Part shown: positions 52,587 to 61,009 of the stretch, piece by piece
Layout of the letters: each line of letters opens with the position of its first letter
Position numbering within the stretch: position 1 is the first letter of the stretch
DNA from: Streptomyces sp. B93
Lineage (GTDB): Bacteria; Actinomycetota; Actinomycetes; Streptomycetales; Streptomycetaceae
Direction of reading: 5' to 3'
Assembly (NCBI RefSeq): GCF_018070565.1
Contig: NZ_JAGPXL010000024.1
Coordinates: forward strand, 1 to 64,000
Length of the DNA stretch: 64,000 bases
Translations under genes and position numbers: made by a program
Notes under the pieces: model-generated
What the model was told of the DNA's origin: nothing
Databases searched by the model: none
The model's input: only the letters and a program-made list of their open reading frames with translations

Positions 52587-52910
52587 ATGGCCGAAGGACA
52601 CACGATCACCATCGAGCAGGGCACGCAGCACGTCAGGGTCGTCCGGGACGGACAGGTGCTGGCCGACAGCCACCGCCCCCTGCTGCTGCGCGAGACCGGC
52701 TGTCCGGTCCGCTACTACATCCCCGCGCAGGACGTACGCCTGGACCTGCTGACGCCCTCCGACACCCACACCTACTGCCCCTTCAAGGGAACCGCCTCCT
52801 ACTGGTCCCTGCCGGACGCCGCGGACCTCGTCTGGTCCTACCCGGAGCCCAAGCCGGGCGTCGCCGAGATCAAGGACCACCTCTGCTTCTACGACGTCGA
52901 CGTGTTGTGA
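52587..52910 (+). CDS. DUF427 protein
   Basis: A 107-residue protein of the DUF427 family. It contains LLRETGCPVRYYIPAQDVRLD, THTYCPFKGTASYWS and a conserved end, LCFYDVDVL. Its function is unknown; a nucleotide-like binding role was suggested. The ATG 52587 is the clear start although no strong ribosome site is seen. It lies 37 bases before an alpha/beta hydrolase on the same strand. Confidence 0.88.
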   Translation: MAEGHTITIEQGTQHVRVVRDGQVLADSHRPLLLRETGCPVRYYIPAQDVRLDLLTPSDTHTYCPFKGTASYWSLPDAADLVWSYPEPKPGVAEIKDHLCFYDVDVL

Positions 52911-52947
52911 GTGATTGAGTTCCGTGCCGCGTGGCAGTCTCCACGGC

Positions 52948-53727
52948 ATGGACAAGCAGACCATCTCGCGCGACGGCACGCCGATCGCGTACGAACGCTC
53001 CGGGCACGGGCCCGCCGTGATCCTGGTCAGCGGTGCGATGTCGACGGGGGCCACGGTGGCACCGCTGGCCGGGGCCCTGTCGGACCGCTGCACCGTCCTG
53101 GCCTACGACCGCCGGGGTCGCGGCGCGAGCGGGGACACGGCGCCCTACGAGGTGGCCCGTGAGATCGAGGACCTGGCGGCACTGATCGAGGCCGCGGGCG
53201 GCGAGGCCGCGCTGTACGGCGTCTCGTCCGGCGGCGCGCTGGCCCTGCGCGCGGCGGCGAGCGGGCTGCCGGTCCGTCAGGTGGCGGTCTACGAGGTGCC
53301 GTTCGCCATGGACGACGCGGACGCGCGGGCACGCGCCGAGTACACCGAGGGTCTGACGGCGGCGCTCGCGGACGGACGGCGCGGCGACGCCGTCGAGCTG
53401 TTCCTGTCCCTCACCGGGCTCGCTCCCCAGCTGATCCAGGGCGCCCGCCGGTCCCCCATGTGGAGCGAGATGGAGGCCATCGCGCCGACCCTCGCCTACG
53501 ACGACGAGGTGATGGGCGACGGCCGGGTACCGCGCGCCCTCCTCGCCTCGGTCGGCTGCCCGGTCCTCGCCCTCGCGGGCGGCGCGAGCGCGCAGTGGAT
53601 GCGGCAGTCCGCGCAGGCGATCGCCGAGGCGGTGCCGGACGGCACGTACCGCGCCCTGACGGACCAGAACCACATGGTGGAACCGGCGGTGCTGGCGCCG
53701 GTGCTGGCGGAGTTCCTCGCGGGCTGA
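52948..53727 (+). CDS. Alpha/beta hydrolase
   Basis: A 259-residue hydrolase. The nucleophile elbow is GVSSGG (GxSxG), the oxyanion region is VILVSGAMSTGAT, and the acid and His are in VLALAGGAS and LTDQNHMVEPAVL. ATG 52948 (MDKQTISRDGTPI) is the likely start; TTG 52915 is in frame upstream. No substrate can be read. Convergent with mnmA with a 26-base gap. Confidence 0.85.
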   Translation: MDKQTISRDGTPIAYERSGHGPAVILVSGAMSTGATVAPLAGALSDRCTVLAYDRRGRGASGDTAPYEVAREIEDLAALIEAAGGEAALYGVSSGGALALRAAASGLPVRQVAVYEVPFAMDDADARARAEYTEGLTAALADGRRGDAVELFLSLTGLAPQLIQGARRSPMWSEMEAIAPTLAYDDEVMGDGRVPRALLASVGCPVLALAGGASAQWMRQSAQAIAEAVPDGTYRALTDQNHMVEPAVLAPVLAEFLAG

Positions 53728-53753
53728 ACGCCCCGCGCGTCGCTCCGCCCGTG

Positions 53754-54884
53754 TCAGGCCACGTCCGCCGTCGCCCGCACCGTGGACGCGATCGTCGCCG
53801 AGCCGACCACGCGGGTGCCGTCGTACAGGACGATCGCCTGGCCGGGGGCGACACCGCGGACGGCCTCGGTGAAGGTGACCTCCAGGTGGCCGTCGACCAG
53901 TTCGGCGGTCACCGGGGTCTCGTCGCCGTGGGCGCGCAGCTGGGCGGTGTAGGTGCCGGGGCCGGAGGGGGCGGTGCCGCACCAGCGGGGCTTGACCGCG
54001 CGCAGGGCGGTGACGTCGAGGGCGTCGGCCGGACCGACCGTCACCGTGTTGGTGACCGGGGAGATGTCCAGGACGTAGCGGGGCTTGCCGTCGGGGGCGG
54101 GGGTGCCGATCCTGAGGCCCTTGCGCTGGCCGATGGTGTAGCCGTACGCGCCCTCGTGGGTGCCCAGCTTGTTGCCCGCCTCGTCGACGATGTCGCCCTC
54201 GGCGCGGCCCAGGCGACGGGCGAGGAAGCCCTGGGTGTCGCCGTCGGCGATGAAGCAGATGTCGTGCGAGTCGGGCTTCTTGGCGACCGCGAGGCCGCGG
54301 CGCTCGGCCTCCGCGCGGATCTCGTCCTTGGTCGTCACCGTGTCGCCGAGGGGGAACATCGCGTGGGCGAGCTGGCGGTCGTCCAGTACACCGAGGACGT
54401 ACGACTGGTCCTTGGCCATGTCGGAGGCGCGGTGCAGCTCGCGCGTGCCGTCGTCCTTGACGATCACCTTGGCGTAGTGGCCGGTGCAGACGGCGTCGAA
54501 GCCCAGGGCGAGCGCCTTGTCCAGCAGCGCCGCGAACTTGATCTTCTCGTTGCAGCGCAGGCACGGGTTCGGGGTGCGTCCGGCCTCGTACTCGGCGACG
54601 AAGTCCTCCACGACGTCCTCGCGGAAGCGGTCGGCGAGGTCCCAGACGTAGAACGGGATGCCGATGACGTCGGCGGCGCGGCGGGCGTCGCGCGAGTCCT
54701 CGATGGTGCAACAGCCCCGCGCGCCCGTGCGGAAAGATTGCGGGTTCGCGGAGAGCGCCAGATGGACGCCGGTCACGTCATGGCCCGCCTCGGCGGCGCG
54801 GGCGGCGGCGACGGCGGAGTCCACCCCGCCGGACATGGCGGCGAGGACGCGGAGGGGACGGGAGCGCTGCGGGGTGTCAGTCAT
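53754..54884 (-). CDS. mnmA: tRNA 2-thiouridylase
   Basis: A 376-residue ATP-dependent enzyme that thiolates the wobble uridine of Glu, Gln and Lys tRNAs. The P-loop is AAMSGGVDSAVAAARA. The catalytic Cys pair is in NPCLRCNEKIKF and HDICFIADGD. GYTIGQRKGLRIG is typical of the family. ATG 54884. A cysteine desulfurase that could supply sulfur lies close by but is separated by an amidase on the other strand. Confidence 0.95.
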   Translation of the reverse strand: MTDTPQRSRPLRVLAAMSGGVDSAVAAARAAEAGHDVTGVHLALSANPQSFRTGARGCCTIEDSRDARRAADVIGIPFYVWDLADRFREDVVEDFVAEYEAGRTPNPCLRCNEKIKFAALLDKALALGFDAVCTGHYAKVIVKDDGTRELHRASDMAKDQSYVLGVLDDRQLAHAMFPLGDTVTTKDEIRAEAERRGLAVAKKPDSHDICFIADGDTQGFLARRLGRAEGDIVDEAGNKLGTHEGAYGYTIGQRKGLRIGTPAPDGKPRYVLDISPVTNTVTVGPADALDVTALRAVKPRWCGTAPSGPGTYTAQLRAHGDETPVTAELVDGHLEVTFTEAVRGVAPGQAIVLYDGTRVVGSATIASTVRATADVA

Positions 54885-54935
54885 AACGCATCCAGGGTAC
54901 GGGGGCCGGGGAACCGAAGCCCGCGAGTATCCGTT

Positions 54936-55616
54936 GTGGATCACATGGGGCAGACGGAGGGCGGCTCGCAACGCCGCATCGGGCGGCGCTCGCTGATCGT
55001 CGGCGGCGCGGCGGCAGCCGGGCTCGGCACCGCCGGGGTGCTGGCGCGGGACGAGCTGGCGCGGCTGTGGTGGCGGGTTCCCGGGGTGGAGAAGCCGCGG
55101 GTCGAGGGCGCCGTCGACTACCGGGGAGCGCGCTGGGTGGCGGCCTCGTCGGCCAACTGGCGGCGCGCGGACCGCCCCGACGACTACTCCATCGACATGG
55201 TGATCGTCCATGTCACACAGGGCAGCTTCGACAGCGCGGTCCAGGTCTTCCAGGACCCGGGCCACGGGGCCGCGTCCCACTACGTAGTCCGGGACGACGG
55301 GCACATCACGCAGATGATCCGCGAGCTGGACGTGGCGTACCACGCGGGCAACCGCGACTACAACGAACGGAGCGTCGGCATCGAGCACGCCGGTTTCGTC
55401 GACCGGCCCGAGGACTTCACGGACGCGATGTACGCCGCCTCCGCCCGTCTGACCGCGGGGATATGCCGCCGTTACGGCATACCCGTCGACCGCGAGCACA
55501 TCATCGGCCACGTCGAGGTGCCGGGCACGGACCACACCGATCCCGGGCCGCACTGGGACTGGGACCGGTATCTGCGCCTGGTGCGACGGGCGTCCACGGC
55601 GCCTACGCCGACCTAG
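54936..55616 (+). CDS. Tat-exported N-acetylmuramoyl-L-alanine amidase
   Basis: A 226-residue amidase_2/PGRP-type enzyme. Its N-terminus has twin arginines (RIGRRSLIVGGAAAAG), a Tat signal. The zinc ligands are in VIVHVTQGSFDSA and the later IIGHVEVPGTDHTDPG, and SVGIEHAGFVDRPEDF is a family region. It should cleave stem peptides from the glycan outside the membrane. GTG 54936 is used; an ATG nine bases on is possible. It interrupts a nifS-mnmA neighbourhood on the opposite strand. Confidence 0.85.
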   Translation: MDHMGQTEGGSQRRIGRRSLIVGGAAAAGLGTAGVLARDELARLWWRVPGVEKPRVEGAVDYRGARWVAASSANWRRADRPDDYSIDMVIVHVTQGSFDSAVQVFQDPGHGAASHYVVRDDGHITQMIRELDVAYHAGNRDYNERSVGIEHAGFVDRPEDFTDAMYAASARLTAGICRRYGIPVDREHIIGHVEVPGTDHTDPGPHWDWDRYLRLVRRASTAPTPT

Positions 55617-55633
55617 CGCCTAGCGCCAAGCGC

Positions 55634-56803
55634 TCAAGTCAGGCCTGCCGCGCGGGCGCGGTCCACCGCCGGGCCGATGGCCTTCGCCACGGCCTCGACA
55701 TCGGCCTCGGTGGAGGTGTGGCCGAGGGAGAAGCGCAGGGTGCCGCGGGCCAGGTCCGGGTCGGTGCCCGTGGCGAGCAGGACATGGCTGGGCTGGGCGA
55801 CGCCCGCGGTGCAGGCGGAGCCCGTGGAGCACTCGATGCCCTGCGCGTCCAGCAGGAGCAGCAGCGAGTCGCCCTCGCAGCCGGGGAAGGTGAAGTGGGC
55901 GTTGGCCGGGAGCCTGCCGCCGGGTGCCGGGTCGCCGCCGAGGATCGCGTCCGGTACGGCCTCGCGGACCGCGTCGACCAGCGCGTCCCGCAGGGCGCCG
56001 ATCTCCCGGGCGAACCACTCGCGCTGCTCGGCGGCGAGCCGGCCGGCGACGGCGAAGGAGGCGATGGCGGGGACGTCCAGGGTGCCGGAGCGGACATGGC
56101 GCTCCTGCCCACCGCCGTGCAGCACGGGTACGGGGGTGTGCTCACGGCCGAGGAGCAGCGCGCCGATGCCGTACGGGCCGCCGATCTTGTGGCCCGAGAC
56201 GGTCATCGCGGCGAGGCCGGAGGCGGCGAAGTCGACCGGGACCTGGCCGAAGGCCTGGACGGCGTCGGCGTGCAGGGGGATGCCGAACTCGGCGGCGACG
56301 GCGGCGAGTTCGGCGACGGGGAAGAGGGTGCCGATCTCGTTGTTCGCCCACATCACCGTGGCGAGGGCGACATCGTCGGGGTCGCGGGCGACGGCCTCGC
56401 GCAGGGCGTCGGGGTGCACCCGGCCGTACTTGTCGACCGGGAGGTACTCGACGGTGGCGCCCTCGTGCTCGCCGAGCCAGTGGACGGCGTCCAGGACGGC
56501 GTGGTGCTCGACGGGACTGGCGAGGACGCGGGTGCGGGCCGGGTCGGCGTCGCGGCGGGACCAGTACAGGCCCTTCACGGCGAGGTTGTCGGCCTCGGTG
56601 CCGCCGGAGGTGAAGACGACCTCGCTGGGGCGGGCGCCGAGCGCGTCCGCGAGGGTCTCACGGGCTTCCTCGACGGTGCGGCGGGCGGCCCGGCCGGATG
56701 CGTGGAGGGAGGAGGCGTTGCCCGTCCGGGTGAGGTGGGCGGTCAGTGCCTCTGCCGCCTCCGGGAGCATGGGGGTGGTCGCGGCGTGGTCGAGGTATGC
56801 CAT
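55634..56803 (-). CDS. Cysteine desulfurase
   Basis: A 389-residue PLP enzyme of the NifS/IscS class. It releases sulfur from cysteine for tRNA thiolation (MnmA) and iron-sulfur clusters. The PLP lysine is in VSGHKIGGPYGIGAL, and the sulfur-accepting Cys is in IECSTGSACTAGVAQPS. It starts MAYLDHAATTPMLP. ATG 56803. The gene points toward mnmA but with the amidase between them. Confidence 0.94.
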   Translation of the reverse strand: MAYLDHAATTPMLPEAAEALTAHLTRTGNASSLHASGRAARRTVEEARETLADALGARPSEVVFTSGGTEADNLAVKGLYWSRRDADPARTRVLASPVEHHAVLDAVHWLGEHEGATVEYLPVDKYGRVHPDALREAVARDPDDVALATVMWANNEIGTLFPVAELAAVAAEFGIPLHADAVQAFGQVPVDFAASGLAAMTVSGHKIGGPYGIGALLLGREHTPVPVLHGGGQERHVRSGTLDVPAIASFAVAGRLAAEQREWFAREIGALRDALVDAVREAVPDAILGGDPAPGGRLPANAHFTFPGCEGDSLLLLLDAQGIECSTGSACTAGVAQPSHVLLATGTDPDLARGTLRFSLGHTSTEADVEAVAKAIGPAVDRARAAGLT

Positions 56804-56888
56804 GGTGCCGCCGATTCTACGGCGGTCCCCATGCCGACCTGGAGTGCGCCTTACCTGGGCGACCGCCCCCAGCGGGAGCAGGGGTCGG

Positions 56889-57155
56889 TCAGAAGCTCCA
56901 GGAGATCGTGTTGTCCGCCTGCATGAAGGCGGCCAGGACCAGCAGGTCCGCGACCCCCAGGCCCAGGCCCAGGTACGCCCGTGCCGGGCGGCTCGTTCCG
57001 CGCCACAGGGCGACCGCTGCCAGGGCGATGGCGACGGGGCCCAGGAAGACGTTGAGGACGAGCAGGCCGAGCAGGCCGAGGATGAAGGACGCGACGGCCA
57101 TGCCGTCGGGGTCGCGCTTGCCGGTGTGGCTCGTGGCCGGTGCGGTCAGTTGCAT
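56889..57155 (-). CDS. Small DUF4190-like membrane protein
   Basis: An 88-residue membrane protein with two hydrophobic segments, ASFILGLLGLLVLNVFLGPVA and ARAYLGLGLGVADLLVLAAF, in the pattern of DUF4190 proteins, which often sit next to signalling genes. ATG 57155; its GGGAGC ribosome site overlaps the stop of the next upstream small gene. The function is unknown. Confidence 0.72.
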   Translation of the reverse strand: MQLTAPATSHTGKRDPDGMAVASFILGLLGLLVLNVFLGPVAIALAAVALWRGTSRPARAYLGLGLGVADLLVLAAFMQADNTISWSF

Positions 57156-57160
57156 GGTGG

Positions 57161-57334
57161 TCAGCTCCCGGTGGTCGGGGTGCGGTGCCTGCGGCCGTGG
57201 CGCTCGCGGAGGGCGAAGAGGCCCAGCCAGACGGCGATGGCGGCGCCCACGGCGACGGAGAAGGTCAGCGGTGCGTGGGCGACGGTGCCCAGCACGACGC
57301 CGAGGAGCAGAAGTGCGGCGACGAGAAACAACAT
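57161..57334 (-). CDS. Small membrane protein (57 aa)
   Basis: A 57-residue protein, MLFLVAALLLLGVVLGTVAH... ending RHRTPTTGS, with two membrane segments and a basic end. GGGGGA is 8-9 bases before the ATG. It is 5 bases upstream of the DUF4190-like gene and forms a pair with it. Its frame is short but its start, ribosome site and hydrophobic pattern are convincing. Confidence 0.7.
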   Translation of the reverse strand: MLFLVAALLLLGVVLGTVAHAPLTFSVAVGAAIAVWLGLFALRERHGRRHRTPTTGS

Positions 57335-57350
57335 GGAGCCAATCCCCCAG

Positions 57351-57380
57351 GTCTCCAGTGGTCTTCAGTGGTCTTCAGTT
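57351..57380. repeat. Three 10-bp direct repeats
   Basis: GTCTCCAGTG, GTCTTCAGTG and GTCTTCAGTT follow each other just before the palindromic operator. Their role is unknown; they lie between the small-gene start and the operator. Confidence 0.7.
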
Positions 57381-57382
57381 GG

Positions 57383-57410
57383 GTGAACGACTGTAGTTAC
57401 ATCTGTTCAC
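57383..57410. promoter_or_regulatory. Palindromic operator for the FabR-like regulator
   Basis: GTGAAC-N3-TGTA-GT-TACA-N3-GTTCAC is an interrupted palindrome, 28 bases long, in the divergent region between the 57-aa gene and the TetR gene. Confidence 0.6.
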
Positions 57411-57451
57411 TGACTTCCCAGTCTAACTCGCGCGATGCCTTCTCAATTCCG

Positions 57452-57470
57452 GAGAACAGTTGTTAACTGC
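57452..57470. promoter_or_regulatory. Second partial operator copy
   Basis: GAGAACAGTTGTTAACTGC shares the order GxGAACAG-TGT-A with one strand of the site at 57383-57410. It lies 5-24 bases before the TetR start. Confidence 0.45.
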
Positions 57471-57475
57471 ATGGC

Positions 57476-58102
57476 ATGAGTCACACCCTCGGTATCCGGC
57501 AGGCCCAGAAGCGGAAGACCCGGCAGGCACTCCTCGACGCGGCGCTGGAGCTGCTGGAGGAGCAGAGCCTGAGCAGTCTGGGGCTCCGCGAGGTCACCCG
57601 GGCCGTGGGTGTCGCGCCGACCGCCTTCTACCGGCACTTCCGCTCCATCGCCGACCTGGGTGTGGCACTGGTCGAGGAGGCGCTGGACAGCCTGCACGCC
57701 ACGATCCGCACGATCGTGTCCTCGGCCGGTGACAGCGACGAACGCATAGTGCGCGCCGTCGGGTTGATCGGCGCGTATGTGGCGGCGCATCCCGCCCACG
57801 TCCGTTTCATCGCCCGTGAGCAGCACGGCGGGGTCCAGCCGGTGCGGCAGGCCATCAGCGGTCAGCTCGCCCTGTTCACCGAGGAGGTGCGGGCGGTGCT
57901 GGCGCGGGACCCGGAGGCCCGGGGCTGGAGCGACGACGACCTGACGATGCTCGCGGGGCTCTACGTCGACCAGATGCTGGTCACGGCCTCGCAGTTCCTG
58001 GAGTCCCTGGACACCCCGGAGAGCGAGCGGCGGCGGGTCGCCCACCTCGCGACCCGCCGCCTACGGCTCATCAGCATCGGCCGTGTCCACTGGCTGGACT
58101 AG
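57476..58102 (+). CDS. TetR-family regulator, FabR-like
   Basis: A 208-residue TetR protein. The helix-turn-helix is LREVTRAVGVAPTAFYRHFRSIADLGVALVEEA, which closely resembles E. coli FabR and Pseudomonas DesT, regulators of unsaturated fatty acid synthesis. The ligand in this organism is unknown. ATG 57476 has no clear ribosome site. It is divergent from the two small membrane-protein genes, with two palindromic sites between them, so it probably controls them and itself. Confidence 0.84.
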   Translation: MSHTLGIRQAQKRKTRQALLDAALELLEEQSLSSLGLREVTRAVGVAPTAFYRHFRSIADLGVALVEEALDSLHATIRTIVSSAGDSDERIVRAVGLIGAYVAAHPAHVRFIAREQHGGVQPVRQAISGQLALFTEEVRAVLARDPEARGWSDDDLTMLAGLYVDQMLVTASQFLESLDTPESERRRVAHLATRRLRLISIGRVHWLD

Positions 58103-58111
58103 GGCCGCCCC

Positions 58112-58957
58112 TCAGGCCAGCCGCACCCGCGCCAGCTGCCTCGACTGCGCCACCAGCCGGTCGGCGCTGTCCCAGACCTCCGCGTCCTCCTCCAGGAAGC
58201 CGCCCGCGAGGTTGCGGGTGGTGATGGCGACGCGCAGCGGGCCTGGGGCCGGGCGGCAGCGGATGTGCACGGTCAGTTCGACCGTGGGGACCCAGCCGGT
58301 GAGGCCGAGTTCGAAGGCGGTGGGCGGCAGCGCGTCGACGGCGAGGAGGAGCGAGAGGGGGTCGGCGTCGCGGCCGTCGGCGAGGCCGAACCACGCCCGC
58401 ATCTCCCCCTTGCCGGAGGGCGCGCCGAGCGCCCAGCCGAGGGTGGCGGGGTCGAGCTTGAGCATCAGCCGGTCGGTGATGGCGGAGCTGCCGGGGACCG
58501 GGGCGGGGCCGTCCTGGGGGCCGAAGCACTGGTCCATCGGCGGGATCGCGGGCGGCTTCGCCGAGGTGCGGACGTCGTCCGGGAGGGCGCCCAGGTCGCC
58601 GTAGGAGGCGAGGACGCGGATGCGTTCGACCTCGGCGCCCTGCTCGTCGTACTGGAAGAGCGAGGCCTGGCCGGTGGAGAGGGTGCGGCCGGTGCGGACG
58701 GTCTCCGTGCGGACGACCGCCGGGCCGGGCTGGGAGGCGGTGAGGTAGTGCGCGGAGATGGTGAAGGGGTCCGGGTGCGGCAGGGCGTCCGCGAGGGCGC
58801 GGCCCAGGACGGCCAGCAGGTACCCGCCGTTGACGGCGTTGATGATGGTCCAGCCCGCGGACAGGTCGATGTCGTACACGCCGGGTTCGCGGCGGGTGAC
58901 CGCGGTGTCACGGTCGAACTCGCTGCTGCCGAGGGTCGCCTGGGATGCCTGAGACAT
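58112..58957 (-). CDS. Acyl-CoA thioesterase-like protein (hotdog fold)
   Basis: A 281-residue protein with two hotdog-like halves, as in TesB/thioesterase-family proteins: SAGWTIINAVNGGYLLAVL and HPDPFTISAHYLTASQPGP in the first half, GLTGWVPTVELTVHIRCRP in the second. It would hydrolyse acyl-CoA thioesters, with unknown chain length. ATG 58957. It converges on the FabR-like gene with a 9-base gap. Confidence 0.82.
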   Translation of the reverse strand: MSQASQATLGSSEFDRDTAVTRREPGVYDIDLSAGWTIINAVNGGYLLAVLGRALADALPHPDPFTISAHYLTASQPGPAVVRTETVRTGRTLSTGQASLFQYDEQGAEVERIRVLASYGDLGALPDDVRTSAKPPAIPPMDQCFGPQDGPAPVPGSSAITDRLMLKLDPATLGWALGAPSGKGEMRAWFGLADGRDADPLSLLLAVDALPPTAFELGLTGWVPTVELTVHIRCRPAPGPLRVAITTRNLAGGFLEEDAEVWDSADRLVAQSRQLARVRLA

Positions 58958-58982
58958 GGCGGTACCGTACAACAGACAATTA

Positions 58983-59675
58983 CTAAGCGGTAGCTTTGGG
59001 AGGGGCCGCCTGGTCCGGCGGCTCCTCCCGCACCGTCGACCTGCGGTTCCACGCCCGGGGCGCCCGCCAGTGGAAACGCATCGCCAGCAGCCGCAGGACG
59101 AAGGCCACGACGGCGGCGAGTGCGCTGGTCAGCGGGTTGAGGACGTCGTAGCCGATGCACAGCGCGGTCAGCGCGGCTCCGACGATCGCGGGTACGGCGT
59201 ACAGATCGCGGTCCCAGCGCAGCAGCGACGGCACCTCGTTGGCGAGGACGTCGCGCACGACGCCGCCGCCGACCGCGGTGACCAGGCCCAGGGCTGCGGA
59301 GGCGGTGAGGCCGAGCCCGTACTCGTAGGCCTTCGTGGTGCCCGCCACGCAGAACAGGCCGAGGCCCGCCGCGTCGAAGACGTTCACGCCGACCTGGATG
59401 CGCTCCACCTGCGGGTGCAGGAAGAAGACCAGGAGCGTGGCGAGCAGCGGGGTGAGGAAGTAGCCGAGATCGGTGAACGCCGCGGGGGGCACGGCACCGA
59501 TGACCAGGTCCCGGAACAGCCCGCCGCCGAGCGCGGTGGCCTCGGCGAGGACGGCGATGCCGAACACGTCGAAGTTCTTGCGGACGGCCAGCAGCGCGCC
59601 GGAGATGGCGAAGACGAAGATGCCGATCAGGTCGAGCGTGTGCTGGACGGACGGGCTGAAGATTTGCTGGAACAC
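58983..59675 (-). CDS. TRIC-type (UPF0126) cation channel-like protein
   Basis: A 230-residue membrane protein with about seven helices in two UPF0126 repeats. The repeats show ALGGGLFRDLVIG and AVGGGVVRDVLANEVP, the signatures of TRIC-related potassium channels. GTG 59675. A charged tail follows the last helix (WRAPRAWNRRSTVREEPP). It is 26 bases upstream of the thioesterase and probably in one transcript with it. Confidence 0.87.
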   Translation of the reverse strand: MFQQIFSPSVQHTLDLIGIFVFAISGALLAVRKNFDVFGIAVLAEATALGGGLFRDLVIGAVPPAAFTDLGYFLTPLLATLLVFFLHPQVERIQVGVNVFDAAGLGLFCVAGTTKAYEYGLGLTASAALGLVTAVGGGVVRDVLANEVPSLLRWDRDLYAVPAIVGAALTALCIGYDVLNPLTSALAAVVAFVLRLLAMRFHWRAPRAWNRRSTVREEPPDQAAPPKATA

Positions 59676-59696
59676 CCGAACATTCTGACGCGCCGA

Positions 59697-59731
59697 GGGG
59701 TGTGCACCTTACGAAGCAAGGCGCACACCCC
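59697..59731 (-). terminator. Terminator after oppF
   Basis: A 14-bp stem with one mismatch (GGGGTGTGCACCTT with AAGGCGCACACCCC) lies 13 bases past the oppF stop and closes the opp operon. Confidence 0.78.
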
Positions 59732-59743
59732 TTGAAGACACCG

Positions 59744-61009
59744 TTACGCGGGCTTCTCGGCCTTCTCAGCCTTCTCGGTCTCTTCGACCTTCTCGACCTT
59801 CTCGACCTTCTCGGTCTCTTCGACCTTCTCGGCCTTCGCGGGCTTCTCGTCGGCCTCGGACGCCGTCGGCTCCTCCGCGGCCTTGTCGGCGTCCTCAACC
59901 GCCGTCGGCTCCTCCGCGGCCTTCTCCGCCTCGGGCGCCTCCGACTGCGCCGGAACCTCGGCGTCCGCGATCTCCTCACGCGCCGCCGGGACCACGTCGC
60001 CCATCGTCCGCGTCAGCGTCCCGGCCGCGATCTCGGCGGCGTAGTGGCACGCCACCCGGTGCCCGCCGCCGACGTCGGTCAGCTGGGGCCGCTCGGTCGT
60101 GCACAGCGTCTCCTGCACCCACGGGCAGCGGGTGTGGAAGCGGCACCCGGTGGGCGGGTTGGCGGGCGAGGGCAGGTCGCCGGTGAGCAGGATGCGCTCG
60201 CGCCGGTCCTCGACCTCGGGGTCGGGCACCGGCACCGCGGACATCAGGGCCTTGGTGTAGGGGTGCCTCGGCTCCGCGTACAGCGCGTCGCTCGGGGCCT
60301 CCTCCACCAGGGCGCCCAGGTACATCACGCCGATCACGTCGGAGATGTGCCGGACCACGGCCAGGTCGTGGGCGATGACGACGTACGTCAGGCCCAGTTC
60401 CTCCTGGAGTTCCTCGAGGAGGTTGATCACCTGCGCCTGGATGGAGACGTCCAGCGCCGAGACGGGCTCGTCGCAGATGATGACGTCGGGCTCCAGGACC
60501 AGCGCGCGGGCGATGCCGATGCGCTGGCGCTGGCCGCCGGAGAACTCGTGCGGGTAGCGGGAGAGCGCGTTGGCGGGCAGGCCGACCTTGGCGAGGATGG
60601 CCTTGATCTTCTCCCGGCGCTCCTCCTGGCTGGCGCCGATGCCGTGGGCGAGCATGCCCTCGGTGAGGATCGACTCGATGTTCTGCCGGGGGTTGAGCGA
60701 GCCCAGCGGGTCCTGGAAGACCATCTGGAGGCGGCGCCGGAAGCGGCGCATCTCCTCGTCGGGCAGCTTCGCCAGGTCGGTGCCGTCGAGCACGACCTCG
60801 CCCTCGGTGATGTCCACCAGCCGCAGCACGGCCCGCCCGAGGGTGGTCTTGCCGCAGCCCGACTCGCCGACCAGTCCGTACGTCTGGCCCGCCTCCACCT
60901 TGAGGGAGACACCGTCGACCGCGTGGACGTGGCCGACGACACGGTCGAAGAGGACGCCCCTCTTCACCGGGAAGTGGACCTTCACGCCGTCCAGTTCGAG
61001 CAGGCTCAT
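59744..61009 (-). CDS. oppF: Oligopeptide ABC transporter ATPase OppF
   Basis: A 421-residue ATPase. Walker A is GLVGESGCGKTTLGRAV, the signature motif is FSGGQRQRIGIARAL, and Walker B is DVIICDEPVSALDVS. The C-terminal Cys-rich oligopeptide_HPY domain (TGCRFHTRCPWVQETLC) is normal. About residues 345-421 are a charged extra tail with repeated EKVEET/EKVEK units, not found in typical OppF. Its ATG overlaps the oppD stop (ATGA). It powers peptide uptake with OppD. Confidence 0.93.
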   Translation of the reverse strand: MSLLELDGVKVHFPVKRGVLFDRVVGHVHAVDGVSLKVEAGQTYGLVGESGCGKTTLGRAVLRLVDITEGEVVLDGTDLAKLPDEEMRRFRRRLQMVFQDPLGSLNPRQNIESILTEGMLAHGIGASQEERREKIKAILAKVGLPANALSRYPHEFSGGQRQRIGIARALVLEPDVIICDEPVSALDVSIQAQVINLLEELQEELGLTYVVIAHDLAVVRHISDVIGVMYLGALVEEAPSDALYAEPRHPYTKALMSAVPVPDPEVEDRRERILLTGDLPSPANPPTGCRFHTRCPWVQETLCTTERPQLTDVGGGHRVACHYAAEIAAGTLTRTMGDVVPAAREEIADAEVPAQSEAPEAEKAAEEPTAVEDADKAAEEPTASEADEKPAKAEKVEETEKVEKVEKVEETEKAEKAEKPA

